From Aplidium turbinatum (Eukaryota > Chordata > Ascidiacea > Aplousobranchia > Polyclinidae): DNA of 64,000 bases. Numbering within the stretch: position 1 is the first letter of the stretch; every line of letters begins with the position of its first letter. This document shows positions 11,088 through 20,999 of the stretch, piece after piece. The notes below the pieces were generated by a model. It saw only the letters and a program-made list of their open reading frames with translations. It did not search any database and had not been told where the DNA came from. Both the position numbers and the translations under genes were made by a program. The stretch covers positions 45,410,498 to 45,474,497 of the forward strand of contig OU964921.1 in NCBI GenBank assembly GCA_918807975.1, in the 5' to 3' direction.

Positions 11088-11184
11088 TAAAAGTATTATG
11101 TGAAATAGGCTAGTATATGCAGCCGACTAATTTTATTTACTAACATCAAAAGTAGGCTACTGCTTAGCTTTGTAAGCGACTTAC

Positions 11185-11303
11185 TGTTATGGTGAGTTGA
11201 GTGTTTTTGAAGATCACTACGGGATTTTCACAGTCCCCTGTTAGCTGCAAGAAGAGTTCTGTGATCGACTTGTCTACTTGTACAGGAAAGCTGGCCTCTC
11301 CTT
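11185..11303 (-). CDS. VWA7-like: VWA7-like gene, exon after the vWA domain
   Basis: Minus-strand exon with acceptor TTCTTTACAG and donor GTAAGT. It begins with two bases that complete a Glu codon left open by the exon at 12112 and ends in phase 0. It encodes about 39 residues including ASFPVQVDKSITELFLQLTG, a small beta-rich segment. In VWA7-type proteins a similar 'F.V...V.EL...L.G' stretch follows the vWA domain. The next downstream exons are not seen and probably lie to the left of the window. Confidence 0.7.
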
Positions 11304-11309
11304 CTGTAA

Positions 11310-12070
11310 AGAATGCAGATGAAAATATTTTTCCAATATGTTGCATTGATTGAGAGTTCTGTTTCATTGAGCAGTATTCTCAAATTTTTTCAGGAAGGTC
11401 ATTGTAGCCTACCGTATGTTAGTTCTTGCTGTCTGTTATTATGACAAATTGTTATCTACTCCATGGTTACCTCAGACGTGCAGTGCAAAGCCATATAGTT
11501 TTATTTTAAAGGTTGTTTATTTGACACCATCTTGCAATTATAATTATTCAGCAACGTTTGATTTAGGACAAGGCCATGTGTTCACTTTCTAATGAGCGGA
11601 TTTGTCTCCCATAAGCATTGCAGAATGTTTGCTGTGTCGACAGCAATCAGTCGGTGGAAAGCATTAAGAATGTGAATGACAGCAAGGCTGAGCAATCCGA
11701 ATGCTGTTGAATGTGGTAGGATGGTTTTTATTATTGTAGCTCCTGATTACTGCAAACCAGTCGGCCATTTTTGAAGCTTCAATTGAAAATGTTTTCAATA
11801 TCTAATCACGAAAAATAAGCTATAGGCTAGTTTTGCATAGATGTTTTAGAATTAGATGAACGAGCTAAATTCTTCATGGCAGTCATCAAACTTGGCAAAC
11901 AAAAGACGTGGCATTTACGGGAAGTAAACTGTAAGTTGTGATTGCAAGACAACTCAGTTGTTTCTGTGAGATCAAGGCATACAGTGCAAAATTATGTTGA
12001 TGGTGGAATATAGCTTATACATAATAATTTAAACATGGCATGCAATTTGTTTTACACAAGTTAAAAATAT
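11310..12070 (-). other. Intron of VWA7-like gene; nothing else seen
   Basis: Sequence between two phase-compatible exons. No open frame, RNA or terminal repeats recognised. Confidence 0.5.
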
Positions 12071-12111
12071 TATTTATATTGTCGTTGTGGATATCCCCAA
12101 TCCTCTCTTAC

Positions 12112-12345
12112 CAGCAAATAGCTTGTAGTCAATATCCACCACACCCTGCTTGACTGTGCTGTCAACGACCTCTGTGGCCCGGAAGATGTCCCTTTTAGTC
12201 ACAACCAGAATGTTGCCTCCTGTACTTTGGGCAATGTAGTCGAATAATTCGTAACCTCGGCGAAACGACGTGGTTAAGCATCTTCTGTTTCTCAACTCAT
12301 TTTCAGTCCTGACAATAAATGAAACGCCATTCAGTGCCGGTCTTG
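12112..12345 (-). CDS. VWA7-like: VWA7-like gene, C-terminal part of vWA domain (upper boundary uncertain)
   Basis: Donor is GCTG/GTAAGA at 12112 (phase 1), matching the two-base start of the 11303 exon. The translation has NGVSFIVRTEN (beta strand), then RGYELFDYIAQSTGGNILVV and VDSTVKQGVVDIDYKLF, the usual end of a vWA/VWA7 domain ('...A..SGG.v.....'). The acceptor is not secure: an AG near 12345 would start in phase 1 whereas the exon at 26813 ends in phase 0, so either another acceptor is used or a small exon lies between. An open frame extends to 12475 but the upstream residues look non-conserved. Confidence 0.65.
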
Positions 12346-12610
12346 TTTGTTGATATTTTTTTGTTGCGTACGTTTGAGAACCGTAGTATATATTATGTTG
12401 TCGCTGGCCGACTGAGAGCCTAGTGTAAACCAAGTTTAGCTTTCCGCCTCGGTTATTACAATCTCTAGAGAACAATTCTCACATTATCTACATGTTTCAA
12501 ACGTTTAGCTTTTAATGAGACTTGAGTCTGAACAATAAATGAACAGGTTGATTAAAAATCTTTGAGACAGGTCCAGGCAGTGGAGTACACAGAGAACCTA
12601 TTGAACCATG

Positions 12611-13607
12611 CAGGGCCGTGTGAGCATCATCTCGCCCCCCCTCCCGAAATCCACTAATAGGTCCCTATATGTTTAGTGATGGCTCTTAAAAATAGAACAA
12701 GAAAGAATTAGGTTATAGCCGCAATATGTAGAAAAGAATTCACATTTATAATTTTCAGGAAATAGCCTATTCGCGGAACATATTTTGAGAGGATCGGCAG
12801 GACAGCTTCATCAATTGGTTATTGAAGGTATGGTGGAAGGAAAGAAGTGCAGGGGAAGAAGGAGACGAACACGGGGAGATGACGTAAAACAGTGGACTGA
12901 TTTGTCAAGCATCGGAGAAACAAAAAGAGTAGCGGAAGAACGTGACTTGTGGAAGAAAATGACAGCCAACCTTCGGATCGGAGACGGCACGTGATGATGA
13001 CGATGTAAACAACCTAAGGCTACTCTAATAAAAAAAACAAAAAAACAGTAAAAATGCCGACAATGCAGCAGCGGATCTGGAAAAAGTTGGAAAAAACCAG
13101 AGTTTTAAAAAATCAAAAATTTATACGACATATGGACAATGCAAAACGTTACGTCCAAAAAAGCAAAGCACAATATGGGTGTTGGGGGCTTGCCCCTGAA
13201 AATGTTTACAAATATAATCTTGTTTTAGTCACTTTTTAGGCATTTTCAACGTGATAATGCTTTTTTTTTTATCATAGTGCACATTCTGTGTGTAACAATA
13301 TGTTGCTGTGTGCGTAACCAAATTTGTCAAATTAAAACTGAATTTGAGTAGAAGGTTTAGTTAAAAATCTAATCAGCCTACAATTTCAAAAAAAAAAATT
13401 TTATTCATGACCATAAAAAGGATTTCAGTAATTTATTTCTTGAAATTTTTATATCTTTATAGATGTTATACTAGTGTTATAGACCTTTTATAGCAGATTT
13501 TTTCTTTTTTACATAGCCAAAAAACTTTAAGAAGTCTAAAATCAGGGGGCTCCTAAACAGCCGTGTGCCCCCGGCCGGTGGGCACGGGAGCAATTAACGC
13601 GGCCCTG
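12611..13607. mobile_element. hAT-type non-autonomous element
   Basis: Ends CAGGGCCG...CGGCCCTG; flanks GAACCATG and AGACCATG match at 6 of 8 positions, an aged 8-bp duplication. It lies in an intron of the VWA7-like gene. It contains a LINE tail fragment (12785-12994) but no hAT transposase. Confidence 0.65.
12785..12994 (+). mobile_element. RTE-like LINE C-terminal fragment
   Basis: Open frame of 69 codons reading GKKCRGRRRRTRGDDVKQWT, then RVAEERDLWKKM. This is the C-terminal signature of RTE-like proteins ('GRRR..W.DDI..W....RLA.DR..W'). No ends are visible. It is enclosed in the hAT element 12611-13607. Confidence 0.65.
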
Positions 13608-14067
13608 AGACCATGCTCTTTTTTCACATTTTTAACGGTTAATTTTCAAATTTGGTTGGCTTTTGGATGTGTCCCCCACACTCTTGATAACGCACCACGG
13701 CCGACCAACATAGCGATTAACTAATCGACCAACTAATTTTCTTCCAACCCTGAATTGTTTATAAAAATAAACCATTAACACTAATTTTAAATCTAATTAT
13801 AGGTGTATTTTAGGTGAATTCCAGTAAATGCAACAAGCTCGCCTATCCAAGGCCTAGATTAGTAGTGTCTAGTCTAGGGCGTTTTGTATATTGAGTTCGA
13901 CAGTTCGTATTACCTTACCTCGTGAATTGATATTTTTTCTGTTTCGTTTTGTGGAAAATTTCACTAGCCTATATTGAAGCTTATGGTAGTGATGGTAGTG
14001 TAAAAGGGGCGGCTGTTTGTGCAAATATTCAAGGCGGCAGATGGTGCTGCTATGCCACTGTGTAGAT

Positions 14068-14629
14068 CAGTGATTCTTAACCTTTTTCAGCAGGGGGGCC
14101 AAACTCAAAACTTGAATTTTGTGAAGGGTCGCAACAAAAGTAATGCATTTTAATGTGAAACTTAATGTGCTTTGACATAACAAGTTTCCCATAACGAGGG
14201 GAATATTGGAAGATACGGTAGGCCTACTCAAAAGCTGGTCAAATGATGGTTCGTCAATTGGTTGTGATATTTGGATTTAATTGCAACCATATAGGTAAAA
14301 AGTGGGTCAAATGTGCTTCAAGACTAGAACAACATTCACAAAATATATATGACCTAGCCCTTTCTGTTGCACCGTGAATGGAACACAAGTGAGAAATTTC
14401 TCGCAAATGTTAAAGTTTGGTGTAACTCCCCTGACAAACACAGCCAATTGCTCTGTATCCATAGTGTGTAGAAACGTTATTAGGCTAAGGCTTTTTTGCA
14501 AGAACGTAAGTTATGTGACAACCATGTATTCTCGCCATTTGGGGAGTTCTTCTAGAACAAATAATAATTTTTGCTGCACCAATGAGAACCGCAAGAAGAA
14601 TGGTTGAGGACCGTGGTAGGGAATCACTG
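14068..14629. mobile_element. hAT-type MITE
   Basis: Starts CAGTGATTCTTAACC and ends GGTAGGGAATCACTG. Both ends have the 'bad-loop' CAGTG-TTCT-AACC character of hAT MITEs. Flanking octamers GTGTAGAT and GTACAGAC match at 5 of 8, so old. No coding capacity. Confidence 0.65.
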
Positions 14630-15100
14630 GTACAGACCATACTGGATTATTTTTCGAGTTAATTGCAAAGGCTCACCTGGTGTAGGATCGGCACTGAGTG
14701 GTTGGAATTCTGTTTGTGAGCAAAAAGATAATTTTTATGTTTTTCTGCTTCGCTTGAGCGACAACAACATCCTGCAAACAAAAATTAAATAATTACTTGC
14801 CTGAAAGGTTTCTACAATAGCCTGCACTGCTAATATCATGGATAATAATGAAATACATTGATTACGAAAGAAATTGTGTGACTAAATTTGTTTGTAAACA
14901 ACCTCAAATACTAATTATGTAGAATAATTCTAGGAATATGATGATGATCAACAGGATGATCAGAAGCAATACAATTGAAGGGAGTAAATGTTTTTTATGA
15001 CTGTACCAACATGTCTGAAAAATCAACTGACTTCTCTACTTTTGTTACCGATATGTTCAACAGAAACTTTAACTTAAAAATTAGCAACAATCTTCTTCTT
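14630..15100. other. No gene seen
   Basis: Intronic sequence of the minus-strand gene by position. No supported feature. Confidence 0.45.
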
Positions 15101-15104
15101 CGTC

Positions 15105-15425
15105 GTATGATTCTTTGGGGCCGAGGGTCCACTTTTTACTATCACAAATTCACGATGTTCCCAGACTACACTGGAAGGCTACTTGAGAGCAGCCCGTCTT
15201 TGGTTGTATCATCCAAGACGATTATACCTTCCACTCCGTCAAGCGAAAATATTAAAGATGGTACAGTCATTGATGATGTGATCTGCGGTCTGTTCCTCGG
15301 CACCACATTCACATGAGGAGGAAGAAGCCATTCCTCATTGGTGCATGGTTGAGCGAAAAAGTCGGACGCTCGTGCAAAAGCGGTTGAGGCGCACCCACGC
15401 CTGTCTTTGTAGTGTTAAGCCGATG
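15105..15425 (-). mobile_element. LINE C-terminal fragment (zinc-knuckle region)
   Basis: The minus strand translates to RQAWVRLNRFCTSVRLFRST, then after one frame change SCECGAEEQTADHIINDCTIF. The C-x-C...H-x4-C knuckle with 'E.QT..HI...C' is the C-terminal motif of several Jockey/CR1-like LINE proteins. The same kind of tail is at 63836-63999. It ends short of the 15531 element. Confidence 0.7.
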
Positions 15426-15779
15426 GGGCGTGTGTCGGCGGCGGGGATAAACAAATGAAGTCTGATACTACTTATTTGTCATGCTGCCTAAATTGTAGTC
15501 TGATTTTGCCACAAAAAATTGTTTAGTAGACATGGCGATCTGTACTACTGGCCTTCCCAACGTGGCAACAGCCAAATAATGTGGGGGCCTATTAAATTTT
15601 GGCAACTACCAGGTATTAGGCGCAAAAAAGGCGCCTTTGCATGAATTAATACTAACAAACAAATACTTCTGGATTAGAAAACGAATTTTTTAACATACTG
15701 AGTTTTTTGAAAGTTGGGTCACTCTTGATTTCGTGTACCTTGATTCTGTTGATATCTTGATTTTCATGGTATTCTTCGT

Positions 15780-16270
15780 GATGCGTCAATTTATCGAAAG
15801 ACAATTTATCAAAACGATAGTTAATCGAACGACAGTTTATCGAAAGAGAGTTTATCTAACGACAATTCATCGAAACGACAGTTCATCGACCGACTGTTTA
15901 TCGAAACGACAGTTTATCAAACGACGAAGCACACATGCAATGAAATACTCAGGGATTAGGAGTTAGGGGCTAGGGGTTAGAGGTTAGAGGGTAGGAGTTA
16001 AGGACTAGGGGTTAAGGGTTAGGGGCTGGGGATTAAGGTTAGGGGTTAGGGTTAGAGTTAGGTGTGAGGGGTTAGGGGTTAGGGTTAGGGGTTAGGGTTT
16101 AGGGGTTAGTGTTAGGGGTTAGGGTTAAGGGTTAGGTTTACAATTAACTGTTGTTCGATAATTTGTTGTTCGGTGAATAGTCGTTTCGATAAACTGTCGT
16201 TTCGATAAACAGTCGTTCGATCAATAGTCGTTCGATAAACTGTCGTTCGATAAACTGTCGTAGTACCGGT
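15780..16270. repeat. Foldback element with tandem-repeat arms around telomere-like repeats
   Basis: The left arm (about 15785-15930) is a tandem array of units like ATCGAACGACAGTTT. The right arm (about 16138-16262) is the same unit inverted (AAACTGTCGTTCGAT). The centre is a TTAGGG-type array (15950-16137). It has the same design as 925-1198 with a different unit. No coding capacity. Confidence 0.75.
15950..16137 (+). repeat. Degenerate telomere-like (TTAGGG/TTAGGGG) array
   Basis: About 185 bases of GGGTTAGGG, GGGGTTAGGGG and variants (TTAGAGG, TTAAGGG). It is the loop of the foldback above. Either an interstitial telomere repeat captured at a break, or a minisatellite that grew inside the element. 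The variant density argues against a recent telomere seed. Confidence 0.75.
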
Positions 16271-16649
16271 ATCCCATTTACGGTCGGTGTCCTTTTAAAA
16301 GGACATCGTTTTGAATGCATCAGTATTGCATCATCTTATTTTGAATGAATCATTTTGGACTTGCTAATAGTTGTTTAGGGTCTGTTTTGAAAGGTGTTGA
16401 TAAATATTTGCGAACAACGTACTTTTTCTGAATTTTGTAAAAGTTTGAAAATTGTTGACAAATGAGAAGAGCCGGATGAAGTGAAGTGAGGACGAACATG
16501 CATGTTTTATTGCCTATTAGTAATAGATATGAATTATGTCTCTTCATAGTTTGACACTCAATAATATTGTGCTTCCTACTACACTCTAATTTGTGTAAGG
16601 TTTTGCTTCTTTTGTTTGTTTATTTTGCTTTACATTTATTGTTGCCTTT

Positions 16650-18240
16650 TAAAAGGACACCAGCACACATGGCCACATTTTTTTGGCTGTTTGTAACACT
16701 GTCAAAGAAAATTGAACATTGTGTAAAAGCAGCACATTGTGCCTATGGAAGACTTAACCATCGTGCTTTCAACAACCATGCTATATCTATCCGCACAAAA
16801 ATTATGGTCCTCCGGGCAGTCGTTCTATCCACCTTTCTCTATGCTTGTGAAACCTGGACATTATACCGCTGTGACATCAAACGTCTTGAAAATGTTCAGC
16901 AGAGGAAACTGGGTGAAATGCTAGGCACTCGTTGGGAAGATTGTCTCACCAAAGATGCAATCCTTGATCGCTCTAGATTGTCCAGTTCAGAAGCTACCAT
17001 ATTGTAACACTGCCTTCGCTAGACAGGACATGTCATGAAAAGGGACAACGAGGAGGGACAACTTGAGACAGGAATAAGCCTCCTCCCAGAAGACCAAAAA
17101 TGAGATACAAAGATCAGCTGAAAGTCTCTCTCAATCATGCAAATATTGATCTGGATTCATGGGAAAAACTTGCTAGTGACAGATCACTCTGGAGAAAAAT
17201 ATCTAAGGAAGGCACGGAAATTTTCGAAACAAAAAGGATACAAAGAGCCCAAGAAAAACGAACACCAGAAAAGCTAAAACTACCACGTCTCTCCTTCCAG
17301 TGCCGGTGTTAGGGTATTTCGGGCCCTGTGCGGAATATGCTTTGCGGGCCCCAATGACAATGATCCAATTCAGTAGGGTACGTAGGTATTTTGAAAGCGG
17401 AGGGGTTGGGTGGTTTGACGGTCGGCGGGTGAAGCTTGACGGCAGACGACACCCATCGGCGGGAGGTCTGGGAGGGGGTCCCCCAGAAATTTTTTAAAAA
17501 TTACTTTGAATTTGCAACATTCTGAGAGCATGTTCAACAAAAATTTGGGTATGAATATTACTGTAAAATGATGCTGTCCGGTGGCATAGCAAAAGGATAA
17601 GATCATGCTTTCTTTGGCATTTTTCGGAAATAAAGCCAAGTCTCGAAATAGGTTGAAATAGGTTGCATCCAGGCTCAACATAGAGGCATAGGCTTGAGTC
17701 TGGGTGCAACCCATTTCGTACCCCGATTTCGTACCCTGACATCGGAGTAACAAAATCAAGTTTTGACGTATTTCGTCCCCTGAAAAGATCGAGAAAAATT
17801 TTGAAATGTTTGCGGCAACTCCAATCAGCGACTTCGGCTCTGTTGTTATTTTTCTCAATCTTTTCAGGGTACGAAATGTTCAGGGGACGAAATAGGTTGC
17901 ACCCGTCGAGTCTCTATGTTTTCTTGTTGCTAATTCCTTTGTTGAATTCACTTGTTAAATTTTTCCATTGGAAATGACAACTTCACTGAATTTTCCGAGT
18001 AAATTGCGGTCCCCTAATTTGCGGGCCCTGTGCGATCGCACGGTTTGCACACCCTAAAGACCGGCACTGCTCCCTCCATACAATCCATACCCTCCATGCA
18101 ATGTGACTTTTGCCCACGTCTTTTCCATCGTAGACTGGCCTCCAAAGCCATATATGACATCACCATCCAAAGCCAAATTTGGTTTGATGACGAACCAATG
18201 CTCGGACACGAGCTGGAGCCGACGACTGTCAGTGGCGTAT
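16650..18240 (+). mobile_element. LINE C-terminal remnant, split by a hAT MITE
   Basis: The open frame 16567-17007 contains LNHRAFNNHAISIRTKI, VVLSTFLYACETWTLY and RKLGEMLGTRWEDCLTKDAIL, the standard post-RT region of LINEs ('LLYG.E.W', 'RLRRI..I.W.D..T...V'). Then 17100-17290 reads RYKDQLKVSLNHANIDLDSW and LASDRSLWRK. After the hAT at 17298-18069 the same protein continues with a CDFCPRLFHRRLASKA zinc-finger-like tail (about 18098-18150). Stops and frame changes break it. It begins next to a CCTTTTAAAAGGACACC palindrome. Confidence 0.75.
17298..18069. mobile_element. hAT-type MITE inside the LINE remnant
   Basis: Ends CAGTGCCGGTGTTAGGGT and, inverted, ACCCTAAAGACCGGCACTG. Flanking octamers TCTCCTTC and CTCCCTCC match weakly. 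LINE coding sense runs on both sides, which supports the boundaries. Its interior (about 17510-17680) shares a long stretch with the hAT at 47735-48207 (for example GTCCGGTGGCATAGCAAAAG), so the two are related families. Confidence 0.75.
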
Positions 18241-18969
18241 AGCTATGGTTTGTAACGCCCGTGGCGGACCATGATTTTGCACCCCTGAACGCGTGAAGTA
18301 GGAACCAGCAAATAGAATTCGAGCCAAATCCGTTTCAAAAAGATTTTTACTATGCTTTTTTGTTTACGTTTAAAAATGTTCTGCCGCCACAAGCTTCCGA
18401 CCGTAGGGGGGACTGCCTACTGGGGGGGCACCCTTCCACTAGCTACGCCGATGGTTACCGTGAATATAATATGTTCATAGAATAACTTTGAAACGTCCTT
18501 CAAGAAAGATCTGACAAATTTCTACCGAAACAAACACCTGCTTATGTTAAGGTATCGCGAGATTTATATTTGACCATGCGGCCGGTGTCCTTTTAAAAGG
18601 CAAACAAAACAATGCATCAAAAATCAAAAATCATCAAATTTTTTTAAACTAATTAAAAATTTATGACAATACAACTTTGTGACTGAAATGTTTCTTAAAA
18701 AGAGCAATGGGAACTTGTGGCGCCTTTTAATGGGTTAACATGTAGTTATTGTCCTGCTTTCTTGCCACTTAATTAATAATATTACATCTTAATTACGTTT
18801 TGGTACTGTATTTACAATTTTTAGGCTAAAAAACATTACTTGACCAATGAAAATTGCTGATTATATGTTGTAACACTTATCTCAGTTGGTAAATTGAATT
18901 TTCGTATAGGCCCCCACATTATTTGGCTGTTGCCACGTTGGGAAGGCCAGTAGTATAAATCACCATGGT

Positions 18970-19860
18970 AGTAGACCATTAACCCTTGGACATTGTGTTC
19001 TCTGTCCTTCTCTTAGTTAGTACGGCATGATCACCACTCCGTGATTATGGCAGCATGATCACTACCGCGCGATTATCCTGTTGTTTTAGACTGGATGCAC
19101 AAACTTCATGCTCATTGTCTTTTTCAATGTTTTTATGAGAGAATTAGATCATCTGCTTTATGGGAAAATTCTTGCCGTATAAGCATCGACTTGCGTACGT
19201 AAGTTGTTGCTTGTTCTCTCTGGAACTGATTGGGTCCTGCTGACAACATCCATCTACCGTAGGACTCTAGGTCAAAGCAGACTGTACTGAAAGTTGAATT
19301 AGGTTAACTTGAGAATTGGAAGAAACCAGATTTTATCAAGGCCTTGCGGTGAATCTACTCTCCTTGCTTATAATCTTTTATCGGTTAATTTTGATTGAAT
19401 TTGCTAATGAAATAACCTAATACGGTACTAAGAATGTCAGTAAAAGATCCTTGAAAATCGTTTTAAAGCTTCACTAGAAAGAAAACAAAGTAAGAGCAAG
19501 GGATATTTAAGTGGTTAGATTGCAGGTAAACATTCCACATTTTGAAGTGAAGTTAAGCATGAGTTAAGTTACTGCACTTGGATCCTGTCATGGTTCTTTC
19601 TATCGCTTTCCCGGAAAGAGACTTTGGAAAGATTGATGACGTAGTTTATTGGGACATTAAACGTAAAATAGTCAAATAAATGATCGAATAGTTTTATTTG
19701 TGAGATGATAAACGGAAGCCTTTAAGGATTTTAACGAATAGTTCAGCACTTTCAACAGATAATTATTTGAGTTGCACAGTAGATGATTGCGTTGTGGAGT
19801 TGTAGCCCATATCATTGTACAGTAATCAGAGTATATTGAATAGGTGAAGAAGTGATTGCT
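18970..19860. other. No gene seen; small duplication at 19023-19075
   Basis: Intron of the minus-strand gene. Two imperfect copies of GCATGATCACYACYSCG...GATTAT lie side by side near 19025 and 19052. Nothing else supported. Confidence 0.45.
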
Positions 19861-19870
19861 GTTCACAGTT

Positions 19871-19919
19871 ACTGCACTGAGGAGACCGGAAGGTCGAAAC
19901 GGTGTGCACTGTCTGCAGT
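19871..19919 (+). ncRNA. Complete type I hammerhead ribozyme
   Basis: Self-cleaving RNA motif readable base by base. Stem I is ACTGCA (19871-19876) with TGCAGT (19914-19919). The core is CTGAGGA (19877-19883, fitting CUGANGA). Stem II is GACC-GGAA-GGTC (19884-19895) with a GNRA tetraloop. GAAA follows at 19896-19899. Stem III is ACGGT/ACTGT with loop GTGC (19899-19912), with one G-U pair. The cleavage triplet is GTC, with scission expected after C19913. The ends open at stem I, making it type I. Nothing in the core is changed. The flanks resemble no element I recognise. Expected role, by analogy with retrozymes and Penelope-like elements, is processing of a repeat transcript. Confidence 0.85.
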
Positions 19920-19924
19920 TGAGT

Positions 19925-20690
19925 TTCAAGAAGCATTGGAAGCAACATTTTCATTATTTTTTGTAGCCTAGTAATAACGCTTGCTGTTTGATGTCAATTT
20001 GCATTGTGACATGATCTTGACACATTATTTTGCAACACATAATCTAGTCTCTAAATATTATAAACACTTGCAGTAGGTCACCCAATGCTAAGATCTTAAG
20101 AGCCAAACGTAATTTTCGAGCTCAGAGCCTTGACTCTTACTACTTGTAGCTGGTTTTGTATGTACATGGATTAGACATTTGAATTTTTGTAATGATTCGC
20201 AAGTGAAACAGAAGTGTTTTGTTTGTTGTTCGAGTTATTGTACAAAATACACGTAAAAACTTACATACGAGTTATTAATTATGGAGATAAGCATACATTT
20301 GATGCTCAAAAACTAAACTCATATTTTTGAATTTTTTAGATAAAAAAAATGGCCCTAATAATTACACACAAGCTATTGTATACCTGCAAAATATTACAAG
20401 TAATTTATTCAATTATGTGAAACTAAAATTTACAACTGATTGTACAGTTAGTTTGAATTTCCTCTAATACGCAATTAACCAATAATCATAGAGAAATTCT
20501 CTATGGTTCAACAAAGCAAACTCTCTACCAAAGCTTTATCATAACCAATCATCCTATTCGTTAGCTTTCATGTGCACAGGAAACTGACCAATAGGCTATA
20601 CTGCGCTTACTAACGATAGCAATTGTGATAACAAATGACTAACGATGCCAAAACGGATATGGATTAGGGCACATTAAAGAATTGAAGCAT
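19925..20690. other. No gene seen; Penelope-type tail motif near 20515-20540
   Basis: ACAAAGCAAACTCTCTACC followed by AAAGCTTTA (about 20513-20540) matches the 3' tail after the minus-strand hammerhead-like motif at 37885-38058 and the end of the Penelope-like element at 53422. Otherwise AT-rich and empty. Confidence 0.5.
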
Positions 20691-20999
20691 TTAACCCTCT
20701 GTCTACCGTGGGATCCAATGGACCCCAAAACAAATTTCGCTCTGCGATTTCTCAGGAGATATAGCAGATGCGATATTAGAGCAGGAGTTACATGGCTTTA
20801 ATTACATTTTCATTAGGAATTTCAACGATGACTTTTTTAGATGTATTTTTGGACGTAGAATCCAAAAATCGAGTGCTTACAAGCCGAAAACTGGACATTT
20901 TTGAGATATTTGCATTTTGTGGGCTAGAAAGAGAATGGCGTCATTGCTTGGGAGCTCAGGAGAAATTCGGCTGCATTTCAATACATTGTTGAAGTTTCT

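Larger units (their letters stand above)
15531..18967. mobile_element. 3.4-kb DNA element with 61-bp terminal inverted repeats
   Basis: The first 61 bases (CATGGCGATCTGTACTACTGG...) are repeated in inverse at the right end with about four mismatches; the inner 49 are identical. Flanks TTAGTAGA (15523-15530) and GTAGTAGA (18968-18975) match at 7 of 8. The CATGG start plus 8-bp duplication resembles family C and P-like elements, but no transposase is readable. Its interior holds a foldback block, a LINE fragment and a hAT MITE, so it is a composite of successive insertions. Confidence 0.75.

Noticed and set aside
14975-15316. Plus-strand open frame as a gene
   Set aside because: It is the antisense shadow of a minus-strand LINE tail with a zinc knuckle.
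15950-16137. True telomere or chromosome end
   Set aside because: The repeats are short, variant-rich and enclosed by inverted arrays with unique sequence on both sides.
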